Shown here one piece after another: positions 22,269-31,473 of a stretch of 64,000 bases of DNA. The notes under the pieces are model-generated. The model made no database searches, had not been told where the DNA came from, and saw nothing but the letters and a program-made list of their open reading frames with translations. The translations under genes and the position numbers were made by a program. Within the stretch, counting starts at the first letter, position 1; every line of letters begins with the position of its first letter. This DNA comes from Pelomonas lactea (GTDB taxonomy: Bacteria; Pseudomonadota; Gammaproteobacteria; Burkholderiales; Burkholderiaceae_C): contig NZ_JBIGHX010000002.1 of the NCBI RefSeq assembly GCF_043555885.1, positions 186,001 through 250,000 of the forward strand. Reading direction: 5' to 3'.

Positions 22269-25200
22269 ATGAGATCCCTGAGACACAGCATCTGGACCCT
22301 GTTCGTGGCCCTGGCCCTGACGGCCTGCGGCGGCGGTGGAGGCGGCGGTGGCGCGACCCCGGCGCCCGACCCCGTGCCCACGCCGCCCGCGGGGCTGGAC
22401 ATCGGCAACGACACCGCCTTCCAGAAGGTGCTGAGCGCCCAGGCCGCCAATCCCGCCGCGAGCGCGCCCACCGGCGGCGCCCCGACGACGCTGACCGTCC
22501 ACTACCGCCGCACCGCTGGCGACTACACCGGCTGGCAGCTGCACCACTGGGGCGCGGCAGCGTCGGTGGACTGGAACGCCGGCCGCAACGCCGACAGCAC
22601 CGACGCCTTCGGCGTGGTCTACAACGTGCCGCTGGCCGCGCAGACGGGTTCGGTGGGCTATCTGTTCCACAAGGGTGACACCAAGGATCACGGCGGCGCC
22701 GACCAGAGCTATGTGCTCAAGGCCGGCGTCAACGAGATCTGGCGCGTCGAGGGCGACAGCACGACCTACACCGCCAACCCGCTGGGCAGCGCGGCACCGG
22801 ACGTGACGACCGTGCGCGTGCACTACAAGCGCTTCGACGGCGACTTCGCCGGCTGGGGCCTGCACCTGTGGGGCAGCAGCGGCCTGGACACGGCTCGCGT
22901 GCCCGCCGGCGTCGCCATCGACGACTGGAACAACCCGGTCGCGCTGAGCAAGATGCCCGGCTACGCCGCGGTGAATGCCGGCGAGGTGGTGTTCGACATC
23001 CCGGTGCTCAACCCCAAGGACAACAGCGCGCGCAAGTCGCTGGAGTTCATCATCCACGGCATGTCGCCCAACCAGGCCAACAAGGATGGCCGGGCCGACA
23101 ACATCCGCGTGGACTTCGGTGCGTTCACGATCAAGGGCCAGGTGGCCGAGGTGTGGCTGGTGCAGGGCGACCCGCAGGTCTACCCGGCCGCGCCGGACAC
23201 GCGCAGCGTCTCCACGACCGATGCCAAGGCTTACTGGCTGACCAAGCAGCTGCTGCAGTGGCCGCAGGTGGACGGCAGCGGCGCGTTCAAGCTCTACCAC
23301 TCGGCCACCGCGCAGATCACCGCGGTCAAGGACGGCAAGGTCGCCGGCGCCGACGGTGCGCTGACGCTGGAGCGCTTCACCGGCAGCCTGCCCACGGCCG
23401 TGGCGACGCGCTTCAAGTTCATCGGCGCTGGCGTCGTGCTGGGCGTGAAGGCGGCGGACCTGGCCCAGCTGGGCGAGCTGCACAAGAAGCAGCTGCTGCT
23501 GGTGCAGGAAGACAGCGCCGGCAACGTGCAGAACGCCACCAGCGCCCAGACCCCCGGCGCGCTGGACGACCTCTACGCTGCGGCCGCCAACGTCAACGAC
23601 CTGGGCGTGAAGATCGCCGGCGGCCAGACCACATTCAAGCTGTGGGCGCCGACGGCGCAGAAGGTCTCCGTCTTCACCTACGACACGGGCACCGGCGAGG
23701 CCAAGACCGTGGACGCGCTGGCCTTCGACGCCGCCACCGGCGTGTGGAGCGTCAGCAAGCCGGGCGACCTGTCCGGCAAGTACTACCGTTTCGCCGTCGA
23801 GGTGTTCGTGCGCGGCGTGGGCGTGGTGCGCAACCTCGTCACCGACCCCTATGCCATCAGCCTGACGACCGACTCCAAGCGCAGCTACATCGCCGACCTG
23901 GGCGCCGCCAACCTCAAGCCCGCGGGCTGGGAGGCGCTGGCCGCGTCCACCAAGGTGGCCGCGCAGACCGACATGGCCATCTACGAGCTGCACATCCGTG
24001 ACTTCTCGGCCAACGACGCCACCGTGACGGCCGCCAACCGCGGCAAGTACCTGGCCTTCACCGAGACGGGCTCCAACGGCATGAAGCACCTGAAGGCGCT
24101 GGCCGACGCCGGCCTGACCGACGTGCACCTGCTGCCCACGTTCGACCTGGCCTCGGTGCCGGAGAGCGGCTGCACCACGCCGATGCCGGCCGGCGCCGCC
24201 GATGCCGAGACCCAGCAGGCCGCGGTGTCCGCCACGGCCGGCACCGACTGCTTCAACTGGGGCTACGACCCCTACCACTACAACGCCCCCGAGGGCAGCT
24301 ACGCGTCCGACGCGGCCGACGGCGCCAAGCGCATCGTCGAGTTCCGCCAGATGGTGATGGGCCTGAAGAACGCCGGCCTGCGCGTGGGCATGGACGTGGT
24401 CTACAACCACACCACGGCCTCGGGCCAGAACGAGAAGTCGGTGCTGGACCGCATCGTGCCGGGCTACTACCACCGCCTGAACGCCAGCGGCCGCGTCGAG
24501 ACCTCCACTTGCTGCGACAACACCGCCACCGAGCACCTCATGATGGGCAAACTCATGAGCGACTCCGTGCTGCAGTGGGCGCGCGACTACAAGATCGACT
24601 CCTTCCGCTTCGACATCATGGGCCACCAGCCGCGCGCAATCATGGAGGCGATGAAGACCCGCCTGAAGACCACGCTGGGCCGCGACATCCAGCTGATCGG
24701 CGAGGGCTGGAACTTCGGCGAGGTGACCGACGGCGCCCGCTTCGTGCAGGCCACGCTGTACAGCCTGAACGGCTCGGGCATCGGCAGCTTCAACCCCATC
24801 ATCCGCGACGCCGTGCGCGGCGGTGGCTGCTGCGACAGCGGCAGCGCGCTCGTCAGCAACCAGGGCTTCGTCAGCGGCCTGTTCTACGACCCCAACCCGT
24901 CCGCCGGCACGCGCAGCAAGACCGACCTGATGTGGCTGGGTGACCAGCTCAAGGCCAGCCTGGCCGGCAGCCTGCGCAGCTACACCTTCACGACGCACTG
25001 GGACGCCACCGTCACGGCCGAGAGCCTGGGCAACAGCATCGGCTGGAGCACGCAGCCGGACGAGGTCGTCAACTACGTGGAGAACCACGACAACCTGACG
25101 CTGTTCGACGTGCTGGCGCTGCGCCTGCCCACCACCACCAGCCGCGAGGACCGCGCCCGCGTGCAACTGCTGGCCAACGCGGTCAACGCGTTCAGCCAGG

Positions 25201-25805
25201 GCGTGGCCTACTTCCACGCCGGCACCGACGTGCTGCGCAGCAAGAGCCTGGACAAGAACAGCTACGACAGCGGCGACTGGTTCAACCGGCTGGACTGGAG
25301 CTACCAGGACAACTACTTCGGCACCGGCGCGCCGCGGGCGGCGGACAACAGCGCGGACTGGGCGCTGCTCAAGCCCTTCCTGGCCAACGCCGCCATCAAG
25401 CCGGCGCCGGGCGACATCGCGTGGATGCGCGACGCCTTCCGCGACGTGCTGAAGATCCGCGCCAGCTCCACGCTGTTCCGCCTGCGCACGGCCGACGACA
25501 TCAAGGCGCGCCTGAAGTTCCTGAACACCGGCTCGGGCCAGAACCCGGTGGTGCTGGCCGCCACGCTGGACGGCAACGGCTACGCGGGCGCGGGCTTCAA
25601 GCGCATCGTCTACCTGTTCAACGTCGACAAGACCACGCAGAAGCTGACCGTGCCCGGCGAGGTGGGCCAGGCGCTGCAGCTGCACCCGGTGCACAAGGCT
25701 GCCGGCGCGGCCGACCAGCGCGTCGCCACCGGCGCCAGCTTTGACAGCGCCACCGGCCGCTTCACGCTGCCGGGGCGCTCGGCGGTGGTGTTTGTCCTGC
25801 CCTGA
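22269..25805 (+). CDS. Pullulanase lipoprotein with two CBM41 domains (paralogue)
   Basis: 1178 residues from the ATG at 22269, chosen for its GGAGA ribosome site and because the signal peptide begins there (MRSLRHSIWTLFVALALTAC, Cys20 lipobox), followed by a Gly run. Two CBM41/PUD domains (LTVHYRRTAGDYTGW, VRVHYKRFDGDFAGW), N2-like and CBM48 domains and a GH13 barrel follow. Catalytic motifs are DSFRFDIMGHQ (Asp), LIGEGWNFGE (Glu) and YVENHDNLTLFD (Asp). Closely similar along its length to the divergent 18483-22055 product, so an inverted duplication is likely. Confidence 0.92.
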   Translation: MRSLRHSIWTLFVALALTACGGGGGGGGATPAPDPVPTPPAGLDIGNDTAFQKVLSAQAANPAASAPTGGAPTTLTVHYRRTAGDYTGWQLHHWGAAASVDWNAGRNADSTDAFGVVYNVPLAAQTGSVGYLFHKGDTKDHGGADQSYVLKAGVNEIWRVEGDSTTYTANPLGSAAPDVTTVRVHYKRFDGDFAGWGLHLWGSSGLDTARVPAGVAIDDWNNPVALSKMPGYAAVNAGEVVFDIPVLNPKDNSARKSLEFIIHGMSPNQANKDGRADNIRVDFGAFTIKGQVAEVWLVQGDPQVYPAAPDTRSVSTTDAKAYWLTKQLLQWPQVDGSGAFKLYHSATAQITAVKDGKVAGADGALTLERFTGSLPTAVATRFKFIGAGVVLGVKAADLAQLGELHKKQLLLVQEDSAGNVQNATSAQTPGALDDLYAAAANVNDLGVKIAGGQTTFKLWAPTAQKVSVFTYDTGTGEAKTVDALAFDAATGVWSVSKPGDLSGKYYRFAVEVFVRGVGVVRNLVTDPYAISLTTDSKRSYIADLGAANLKPAGWEALAASTKVAAQTDMAIYELHIRDFSANDATVTAANRGKYLAFTETGSNGMKHLKALADAGLTDVHLLPTFDLASVPESGCTTPMPAGAADAETQQAAVSATAGTDCFNWGYDPYHYNAPEGSYASDAADGAKRIVEFRQMVMGLKNAGLRVGMDVVYNHTTASGQNEKSVLDRIVPGYYHRLNASGRVETSTCCDNTATEHLMMGKLMSDSVLQWARDYKIDSFRFDIMGHQPRAIMEAMKTRLKTTLGRDIQLIGEGWNFGEVTDGARFVQATLYSLNGSGIGSFNPIIRDAVRGGGCCDSGSALVSNQGFVSGLFYDPNPSAGTRSKTDLMWLGDQLKASLAGSLRSYTFTTHWDATVTAESLGNSIGWSTQPDEVVNYVENHDNLTLFDVLALRLPTTTSREDRARVQLLANAVNAFSQGVAYFHAGTDVLRSKSLDKNSYDSGDWFNRLDWSYQDNYFGTGAPRAADNSADWALLKPFLANAAIKPAPGDIAWMRDAFRDVLKIRASSTLFRLRTADDIKARLKFLNTGSGQNPVVLAATLDGNGYAGAGFKRIVYLFNVDKTTQKLTVPGEVGQALQLHPVHKAAGAADQRVATGASFDSATGRFTLPGRSAVVFVLP

Positions 25806-25899
25806 CCTGGGTGATGTGACTGGAGACAGGAGGGCGTGGCGGGACTAAGCTGGTTGCAGGGCCAGCGCACGACTGGCCTTGACAAGCGAGGAGACCGCC

Positions 25900-27132
25900 A
25901 TGCTGATCCGTGCCCTCATCGTGCTGCTGGCCGTGGCCGGCAGCGCCGCCCTGAGCGGCTGTGCCGTCGAGCCGACCGCGCCGCCGCGCACCGATGTCTT
26001 CCTGGACGCCGCCTTCCGGCCGCCCAGCGTCGCCATGGATGCCGCCGAGGCGATGCGGCTCAGCCCGGCGATGCAGCGCTTCGCCGAGAACGAGATGGCG
26101 CAGGAGATCCGCGCCAAGGGCGTGCGCGACGGCCTCATCGACGCGCTCTACACCAAGGGCCGGCTGCAGCTGGACTACGACAGCGAGATCACCCGCACCG
26201 CGGCCGAGGCCTTCGACGCGCGGCGCGGCAACTGCATGTCGCTGGTCATGATGACCGCCGCCTTCGCCCGCCACCTGAAGCTGCCGGTGCGCTTCAACAG
26301 CGTCTACCTCGAAGAGAACTGGACGCGCAACAACGGCATCTTCTTCGTTGCCGGCCACGTCAACATCAGTCTGGGGCGGCCTCAGACCTCGCTGCAGCGC
26401 ATGACGGTCTACGGCGACCCGGAGATGCTCACCATCGACTTCCTGCCGCCCGACCAGGTGCGCCGCCACCGTGCCCGCGTCATCGACGAGAGCACCATCC
26501 TGGCGATGTTCCAGAACAACCGCGCCGCCGAGGCGCTGCTGCAGGACAAGGTGGATGACGCCTACTGGTGGGCGCGCGCGGCCATCCTGACCGACTCGCG
26601 CTGGCTGGCCGCCTACAACACGCTGGCCGTGCTGTACCGGCGCAAGGGGCTGTACGGCCCCGCCGAGAACACGCTGCGCCTGGTGCTGGAGCGCGAGCCG
26701 CTGAACGTGCAGGCCATGTCCAACCTCGTGCTGGTGCTCAGCGATCTGGGCCGCCGCGAGGAAGCGCAGAGCTACGTCAACCAGCTGGCGCAGGTGCAGC
26801 CGGTGCCGCCCTACAAGTTCTTCGACGAGGGCGTGGCGGCCATGAAGGCCGGCGAGTTCGCCACCGCACGTTCGCTGTTCCGCAAGGAGGTGGCCCGCGC
26901 TGCCTACGTGCCGGAGTTCCACTTCTGGCTGGGCCTGGCCAGCTACGGCCTGGGCGACCTGCCCGGCGCACGCGGCGAGATCAGCAAGGCGCTGGAGAAC
27001 AGTGCCACCTCGCACGACCGCCAGATGTACAGCGCCAAGCTGGCCTGGCTCAACGAACTGCGTGAGCAGCAGCAGGAGCAGCAGCGGCAGCAGCGCCGCC
27101 GCGAGCCGCTGATGAACCGGGCCGGCACCTAG
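25900..27132 (+). CDS. Transglutaminase-like lipoprotein with TPR-like repeats
   Basis: 410 residues. Lipobox LSGC near residue 21 gives a lipoprotein. Residues about 90-190 resemble a transglutaminase-like fold (RRGNCMSLVMMTAAFARHLKLPVRF: a Cys placed as the fold's nucleophile, and GHVNI with a candidate His). Residues about 230-370 hold several TPR-like helical repeats (LAAYNTLAVLYRRKGLYGPA, ALNVQAMSNL region). The C-terminus is Gln/Arg rich (QQQEQQRQQRRR). Start chosen at 25900 for the GAGGAG site and signal. Function unknown; possibly a cell-envelope scaffold or peptidase. Confidence 0.75.
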   Translation: MLIRALIVLLAVAGSAALSGCAVEPTAPPRTDVFLDAAFRPPSVAMDAAEAMRLSPAMQRFAENEMAQEIRAKGVRDGLIDALYTKGRLQLDYDSEITRTAAEAFDARRGNCMSLVMMTAAFARHLKLPVRFNSVYLEENWTRNNGIFFVAGHVNISLGRPQTSLQRMTVYGDPEMLTIDFLPPDQVRRHRARVIDESTILAMFQNNRAAEALLQDKVDDAYWWARAAILTDSRWLAAYNTLAVLYRRKGLYGPAENTLRLVLEREPLNVQAMSNLVLVLSDLGRREEAQSYVNQLAQVQPVPPYKFFDEGVAAMKAGEFATARSLFRKEVARAAYVPEFHFWLGLASYGLGDLPGARGEISKALENSATSHDRQMYSAKLAWLNELREQQQEQQRQQRRREPLMNRAGT

Positions 27133-27148
27133 CGGCGCGCGCCGCGGG

Positions 27149-27475
27149 TTAGATTGGCGGCAGCCCGTGCCGGGCGCGGGCTCGGGCGCAGGCGTCGTCG
27201 CCGATGCCCATGGGTGCGCGCTCGCCGAACTCCCGGCACGGTGACGGCCGCCACTCGTGGATGCCGCAGCTGGCCCGCTCGCCCACCTTGCCGCTGAGCG
27301 CCGCGCAGCGCGGCTGCGCATGGTCGGTGCCGCGCAGCCGCATCAGGCGGCCGGTCAACTCCACCGCCAGTCCGTCGGGCACGCGGCCGCCCTCGCTTTC
27401 CAGCTCACTGCGGTCGAAGTCGACGCGGAAACTCGCGCAGCAGGCGCCGCAGCTCAGACAGGGGTTGCTACTCAT
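27149..27475 (-). CDS. YkgJ-family Cys-cluster protein
   Basis: 108 residues. It starts MSSNPCLSCGACCASFRVDF with the CxxCxxCC cluster of the YkgJ/UPF0153 family and has further Cys at RCAAL, SCGIHEWRPSPC. Such proteins probably bind zinc or an iron-sulfur cluster; the biochemical role is unknown. The ATG at 27475 is chosen because the motif starts there. It is divergent from the cupredoxin-like gene with a gap of 34 nt. Confidence 0.85.
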   Translation of the reverse strand: MSSNPCLSCGACCASFRVDFDRSELESEGGRVPDGLAVELTGRLMRLRGTDHAQPRCAALSGKVGERASCGIHEWRPSPCREFGERAPMGIGDDACARARARHGLPPI

Positions 27476-27509
27476 CGCGCCAGTGTAGGCAGCGGGTGAA
27501 ACTGCCGCC

Positions 27510-28193
27510 ATGCGCACCATCGCCTCCACCGTCGCCCTGCTGCTTGCCGCCGCCACGGCGCAGGCCGCCGATCTCACCGTCACCGTGATGGACCGCAACG
27601 GCAAGCCGCTGCCCGATGCCGTCGTCCTCGTGGACAGCAGCGTTCAGGGGCCGCGGCCCGCGCCGGTGCTGGAGGCCGGCATCGCGCAGGAGAAGCTGCG
27701 CTTCGTGCCGGCCGTCACCGTCGTGGGCCTGGGCGCCAAGGTCAGCTTCAGCAACCTGGACAGCTGGGATCACCACGTCATCCTGGGCGTCATGGGCGCC
27801 GGCGGCGTCTACGTGGACCCGGGCCAGAACACGCAGTTCCGTCTGGCCGGCCGCGTCGGCAGCAAGCCGCCGGCCACCGACAGCAAGGTGCTGACGCTGC
27901 CGGGCGCCTACCTGCTGGGCTGCCACATCCATGGCTCCATGCGCGGCCATGTGTACGTGGCCGACACGCCCTGGGCCCGGCTGGGCGGCGACGACGGCCG
28001 CGCCCAGCTTCAGGGCGTGCCGGAAGGGCCGGCGCGCGTGCGCATCTGGCACCCGGACCAGCTTGTCGACGGCACGCCCACGCTGGTGCAGGTTGCAGCC
28101 AGCGGCAGCGCGGTGACGGTTCACACGCAGATCGTGTCGACACGCAAGAAGCGCGCTGCGCCGGCGGCCGACCCGAATTACCCGGGCCTGTGA
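27510..28193 (+). CDS. Cupredoxin-like periplasmic protein
   Basis: 227 residues with signal peptide (TVALLLAAATAQA). A plastocyanin-type fold is suggested by VVGLGAKVSFSNLDSWDHHV and LLGCHIHGSMRGHVYV, which supply His, Cys, His and Met in the order of a type-1 copper site (H-x-C-x-H-x-M like). It resembles proteins annotated as methylamine-utilisation-like cupredoxins. The C-terminal third (PARVRIWHPDQL) is a second beta domain. Substrate or redox partner unknown; copper binding is inference from the ligand pattern. Confidence 0.78.
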   Translation: MRTIASTVALLLAAATAQAADLTVTVMDRNGKPLPDAVVLVDSSVQGPRPAPVLEAGIAQEKLRFVPAVTVVGLGAKVSFSNLDSWDHHVILGVMGAGGVYVDPGQNTQFRLAGRVGSKPPATDSKVLTLPGAYLLGCHIHGSMRGHVYVADTPWARLGGDDGRAQLQGVPEGPARVRIWHPDQLVDGTPTLVQVAASGSAVTVHTQIVSTRKKRAAPAADPNYPGL

Positions 28194-28214
28194 GTGTCGA
28201 CGTGACGCGGGATG

Positions 28215-28622
28215 TCAGCCCGCGTTTACCGGGATGCGCCGCGGCTGGGCATGGGCCTGCTTGGGGATGCGCAGCCGCAGCACGCCGTCCTTGAGCTGCG
28301 CCTCGATGCGCGAGGCGTCCAGCTCGCGGCTCAGCGTGAAGGAGCGGCGGTAGCGCGGCAGGCGGACTTCGGCGTAGACCGGCTCCAGCCCACCCGGTGC
28401 GGTGGCGTCCACGCTGCCCTCGATGTGCAGCGTGTCGCCCTCGACCTGCAGGTCCAGCTGGTCGCGCGCCACGCCGGGCAGGTCGGCCAGCAGCGTGATG
28501 CCGGTGTCGTCCTCGCGCACGTCCACGCGTGGCGTGAGGGCGCGCCGGGCGTCGCCGTCGGCGCTCGTGCGGGCCGCGTTGCGGTCGCGGCCGGTGTCGG
28601 TCTGAACAGCAGTGGTGCTCAT
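28215..28622 (-). CDS. Small heat-shock protein (Hsp20)
   Basis: 135 residues with an alpha-crystallin domain (about residues 32-130; VDVREDDTGITLLADLPGV, DGVLRLRIPK). ATP-independent holdase in the cytoplasm. Short N-terminal arm and no long C-terminal tail, although PRRIPV contains the I-x-I/V-like anchoring motif. It lies 22 nt after the other hsp20 gene, so the pair is an operon. Confidence 0.93.
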   Translation of the reverse strand: MSTTAVQTDTGRDRNAARTSADGDARRALTPRVDVREDDTGITLLADLPGVARDQLDLQVEGDTLHIEGSVDATAPGGLEPVYAEVRLPRYRRSFTLSRELDASRIEAQLKDGVLRLRIPKQAHAQPRRIPVNAG

Positions 28623-28644
28623 GTCGGAACTCCTGGGCAGGCGG

Positions 28645-29091
28645 TTACTGGATGGCGATGCGCCGGGGCTGGGCCTCGGCCTGGCGGGCGATGCTGATGC
28701 GCAGGATGCCGTCGCGGTAGCTGGCATGGATCTGCGACGCGTCGGCGTCGTCGGGCAGGTTGACGGCGCGGCGGAAGCTGCCGCTGAAGCGCTCGCGGCT
28801 GTAGGTGCGCGCGTTGTCGTCCTGCGGCTCCGCGGTGCGTTCGCCGGCGATGGTCAGCACGCCGCGGTCCACGGTCACGTCGAGCCTGGCGGCGTCCAGG
28901 CCGGGCGCGAAGGCATAGATCTCCACGCTGGTCGGCGTGTTGCCGACGTTGATGGCCGGGAAGGCGCCGGGCGCGGTCGAGCGGATGCTGGACGGCGCGC
29001 CGAAGCCGCCGAAGCTGTCATCGAACTCGCGCTGCAGGCGGTCGAAGTCGGAGAAGAAGCCGGAAGGAAAAGTCCAGAGTGACGAGTACAT
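28645..29091 (-). CDS. Small heat-shock protein (Hsp20)
   Basis: 148 residues. The N-terminus (MYSSLWTFPSGFFSDFDRLQ) is like Hsp18/IbpA-class proteins, and an alpha-crystallin domain (FPAINVGNTPTSVEIYAFAPG to DGILRISIA) follows, ending RRIAIQ (I-x-I). A strong AAGGAGG precedes the ATG. First gene of the hsp20 pair, probably forming hetero-oligomers with its neighbour. Confidence 0.93.
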   Translation of the reverse strand: MYSSLWTFPSGFFSDFDRLQREFDDSFGGFGAPSSIRSTAPGAFPAINVGNTPTSVEIYAFAPGLDAARLDVTVDRGVLTIAGERTAEPQDDNARTYSRERFSGSFRRAVNLPDDADASQIHASYRDGILRISIARQAEAQPRRIAIQ

Positions 29092-29112
29092 GCGAGCCTC
29101 CTTTCAAGTCGG

Positions 29113-29136
29113 GATGCCCGCGCTGCCGCGGGCATC
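29113..29136 (-). other. Hairpin in hsp20 leader
   Basis: A perfect 10-bp inverted repeat (29113-29122 with 29127-29136, CTGC loop) lies 22-45 nt upstream of the hsp20 ATG at 29091. It does not include the ribosome site, so it is not a classic ROSE thermometer; it could be a leader stem or an upstream terminator without a T run. Confidence 0.4.
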
Positions 29137-29205
29137 AGCGCCGAAGTAGGAGCGCCTCGCGAGGTTTCAAGAGGGCGCGCAGCCGGTGGTTGTGCACCCG
29201 GGTTT

Positions 29206-30654
29206 TCAGCTGCCGCTGGCCGGCTCGCGCACGACTGTGACCGTGCAGTCGGACTCCGCCACCACCTCGCCCGACACGCTGCCCAGGTAGCGCCGGATGG
29301 CCGACGCGCCGCGGGCGCCCATGACGATGTGGTCCACGCCGTTGCGGCGCGCGAAGTCCACCAGCGCGCCGGCCACGTCGGGCGCCTCCAGCACGTGGAA
29401 GGTCAGCCGGCCGTCGGCCAGGTTCAGCGCCTTGCTGATGGGGCGCGCCCAGTGCTTGAGCGCGATGAGGTGCTTCACATGCAGGCTCTGGCCGTGCTGG
29501 TCGGTCAGCTCGTCGAGGCCGATGCGGTTGATCTTCATCACCGACACGCAGGCCAGCCGCGCGCCGGCCTCGGTCTGCACGATGCGGCGCACGGTCTCGC
29601 ACAGCTGCGCGCGCAGCTCGTTGGTGCCGCGGTCGATCTCGACGGCGGCCATGATGATGGGGCTGCGCGCCAGCTGCTCGGCCACGGCCGGCACCGGCGC
29701 CGGCTCGGCGCCCAGTGCGAAGAACCAGCGCTTGAGCCGCCGCATCGCGCCGCTGGCCTGCAGCTTTTCGGCGCGGGCGGTGAGCGCCACGCCGCCGGGC
29801 TCGCGCAGGTCCAGCGCCAGTTGGGCCGCGCTCTGGTAACGCTTCTCGGGCTTCACCTCCAGGCAGCGCAGGATGATCTCCTGCAGCCACGGCGGCAGCT
29901 CGGGCCGGATGGCGCGCGGCGGCACTGGCTCCACGTAGAGCCGGCGGCGCAGGCCGCGCACCGAGTTCGGCTGGCCGAACGGCCGCTCGCCGGTGGCCAG
30001 GTGGTACAGCATGACGCCCAAGGCGAACAGGTCGCTGCGCGGGTCGCTGCGCACGAACTGCACCTGCTCCGGGCTCATGTAGGGCCCGGTGCCCATGGGC
30101 AGCGTGAACTCTTCTTCCAGCAGGTCGGGCAGCTGCTCGTGGCGGCTCAGGCCGAAGTCCACCAGCACGGCCGTGCCGTCCGGGCGGAACATGATGTTGC
30201 TGGGCTTCACGTCCAGGTGCACCACATGCTGGCGGTGCAGCGCGGCCAGCGCGGTGGCCACGCGGGCGCCGATGTCGGCGACCTCCTCGGGCGGCAGCGG
30301 CGCGTCGTCCAGCCGCGGGCGCAGCGTGTCGCCGGGGATGCGCTCCATGACGATGAAGGCCTGGCGCGTCCAGTCGCCGCGGGCGACGAAGCGCGGCACA
30401 TGCGGGCCGCTGAGCTGCGGCATCAGCATCTGCTCGACCTCGAAGCCGACGATGGTGGCCGGGTCCTCGCCGCCCTTGATGCGCGGCACCTTCATCAGCA
30501 GCTCGTGGCCGTCGTCGACGCTGCCGTCCACGCGCGACACGCGCCACAGGTTGGCCATGCCACCCTGGTGCAGCCGCTCCTCCAGCCGGAAGCCGTCCAG
30601 CACCTGGCCGGCCTCCAGCGGGGCCGGCGGTGCCGGGGTGGGGGCGGTGCTCAT
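29206..30654 (-). CDS. Ser/Thr protein kinase fused to universal stress protein domain
   Basis: 482 residues, no membrane segment, so cytosolic. Kinase domain about residues 20-290: Gly loop LHQGGMANLWRV, Lys55 in LLMKVP, catalytic HLDVKPSN (Asp148; HLD replaces HRD), DFG 166-168, and MSPEQV. A UspA-type domain fills about residues 335-480, with DHIVMGARGASAIRRYLGS and GEVVAESDCTVTVVR, the nucleotide-binding G-x2-G-x9-G-S pattern. The order kinase-Usp suggests a kinase tuned by a nucleotide-sensing module. It overlaps the phosphoesterase gene by 4 nt and lies next to hsp20 genes. Confidence 0.9.
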   Translation of the reverse strand: MSTAPTPAPPAPLEAGQVLDGFRLEERLHQGGMANLWRVSRVDGSVDDGHELLMKVPRIKGGEDPATIVGFEVEQMLMPQLSGPHVPRFVARGDWTRQAFIVMERIPGDTLRPRLDDAPLPPEEVADIGARVATALAALHRQHVVHLDVKPSNIMFRPDGTAVLVDFGLSRHEQLPDLLEEEFTLPMGTGPYMSPEQVQFVRSDPRSDLFALGVMLYHLATGERPFGQPNSVRGLRRRLYVEPVPPRAIRPELPPWLQEIILRCLEVKPEKRYQSAAQLALDLREPGGVALTARAEKLQASGAMRRLKRWFFALGAEPAPVPAVAEQLARSPIIMAAVEIDRGTNELRAQLCETVRRIVQTEAGARLACVSVMKINRIGLDELTDQHGQSLHVKHLIALKHWARPISKALNLADGRLTFHVLEAPDVAGALVDFARRNGVDHIVMGARGASAIRRYLGSVSGEVVAESDCTVTVVREPASGS

Positions 30655-31427
30655 TCGCCCAGCGTCAGGCGGCGGGCCAGACGTTCAACGATCGGTGTCG
30701 GCAGGTCGGTGGCGCGCAGCGCGTTGCAGGCGGCCTCCACGTCGTAGGCCACGCGCTGGAAGGTGATGCGGGCGTCGTCGAGGTCGCTCTTGGCCGGGTC
30801 CAGCAGCGCGTAGCAGGCCGCCGGGTTGCCGTCGCGCGGCTGGCCGCAGGAGCCGGGGATGGCCAGCCACTGGCGATGGCCCGGCAGCGGCATGGGCACG
30901 CCGGCCAGCGGCCGGAAGTCGCCCGCCTTGCCGGTGCCGGACAGGTGGTACAGCATGGGCTCGTGCATGTGGCCGCAGACCTGGATGCGGGCGCTGCTGG
31001 CGTGCAGGCTCTTGACGGCCTCGGCGCGGCCCTGCACGTACTCCCAGCCGTTGGGCTGGAAGGCGTTGGCGTGCACGAACAGGCAGTTGCCCGGCTCGCC
31101 GTGCGCCTGCAGCGGCAGCCGGGCGAGGAAGCGCAGCTGGTCTTCGCTGAGCTGGGCACGCGTCCAGTCGATGACGGCGCGGGCGTCGGGGTGCATGCCG
31201 GGCGTGCTGCCGTGGGCGACGGCCTCGTCGTGGTTGCCCTGGATGGCGATGGCGCCGTCGGCGGCCAGCGCCATGACCTGCGCCATGACCCAGGCCGGGT
31301 CGGCGCCGTAGCCGACGAAGTCGCCCAGCAGCGCGATGCGGGTCGCCCCCTGGGCGCGGGCGTCGGCGAGGACGGCCTCGAAGGCCTGTCGGTTGGCGTG
31401 AATATCGGTGATGAAAGCCCAGCGCAT
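30651..31427 (-). CDS. Metallophosphoesterase (calcineurin-like)
   Basis: 258 residues. Dinuclear-metal phosphoesterase motifs are present in order: FITDIHAN (D-x-H), LLGDFVGYG (GD), QGNHDEAV (GNHD), FVHAN, CGHMHEP (GHxH). Related to YfcE/serine-threonine phosphatase-like enzymes. Start chosen at ATG 31427, directly before MRWAFITD. It is translationally coupled to the downstream kinase gene (ATGA), so may oppose or modulate it; its substrate is unknown. A 12-bp palindrome GCTGACGTCAGC sits upstream at 31451-31462. Confidence 0.88.
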   Translation of the reverse strand: MRWAFITDIHANRQAFEAVLADARAQGATRIALLGDFVGYGADPAWVMAQVMALAADGAIAIQGNHDEAVAHGSTPGMHPDARAVIDWTRAQLSEDQLRFLARLPLQAHGEPGNCLFVHANAFQPNGWEYVQGRAEAVKSLHASSARIQVCGHMHEPMLYHLSGTGKAGDFRPLAGVPMPLPGHRQWLAIPGSCGQPRDGNPAACYALLDPAKSDLDDARITFQRVAYDVEAACNALRATDLPTPIVERLARRLTLGE

Positions 31428-31473
31428 AGCCCGACAGCTTGCCACGGCCCGCTGACGTCAGCCGGACACGCGT

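Noticed and set aside
29113..29136. ROSE-type RNA thermometer before hsp20
   Set aside because: The hairpin does not pair with the Shine-Dalgarno sequence, so thermometer function is not supported.
31451..31462. 12-bp perfect palindrome GCTGACGTCAGC upstream of the metallophosphoesterase gene
   Set aside because: A single short palindrome with no second copy nearby; not enough to call an operator.
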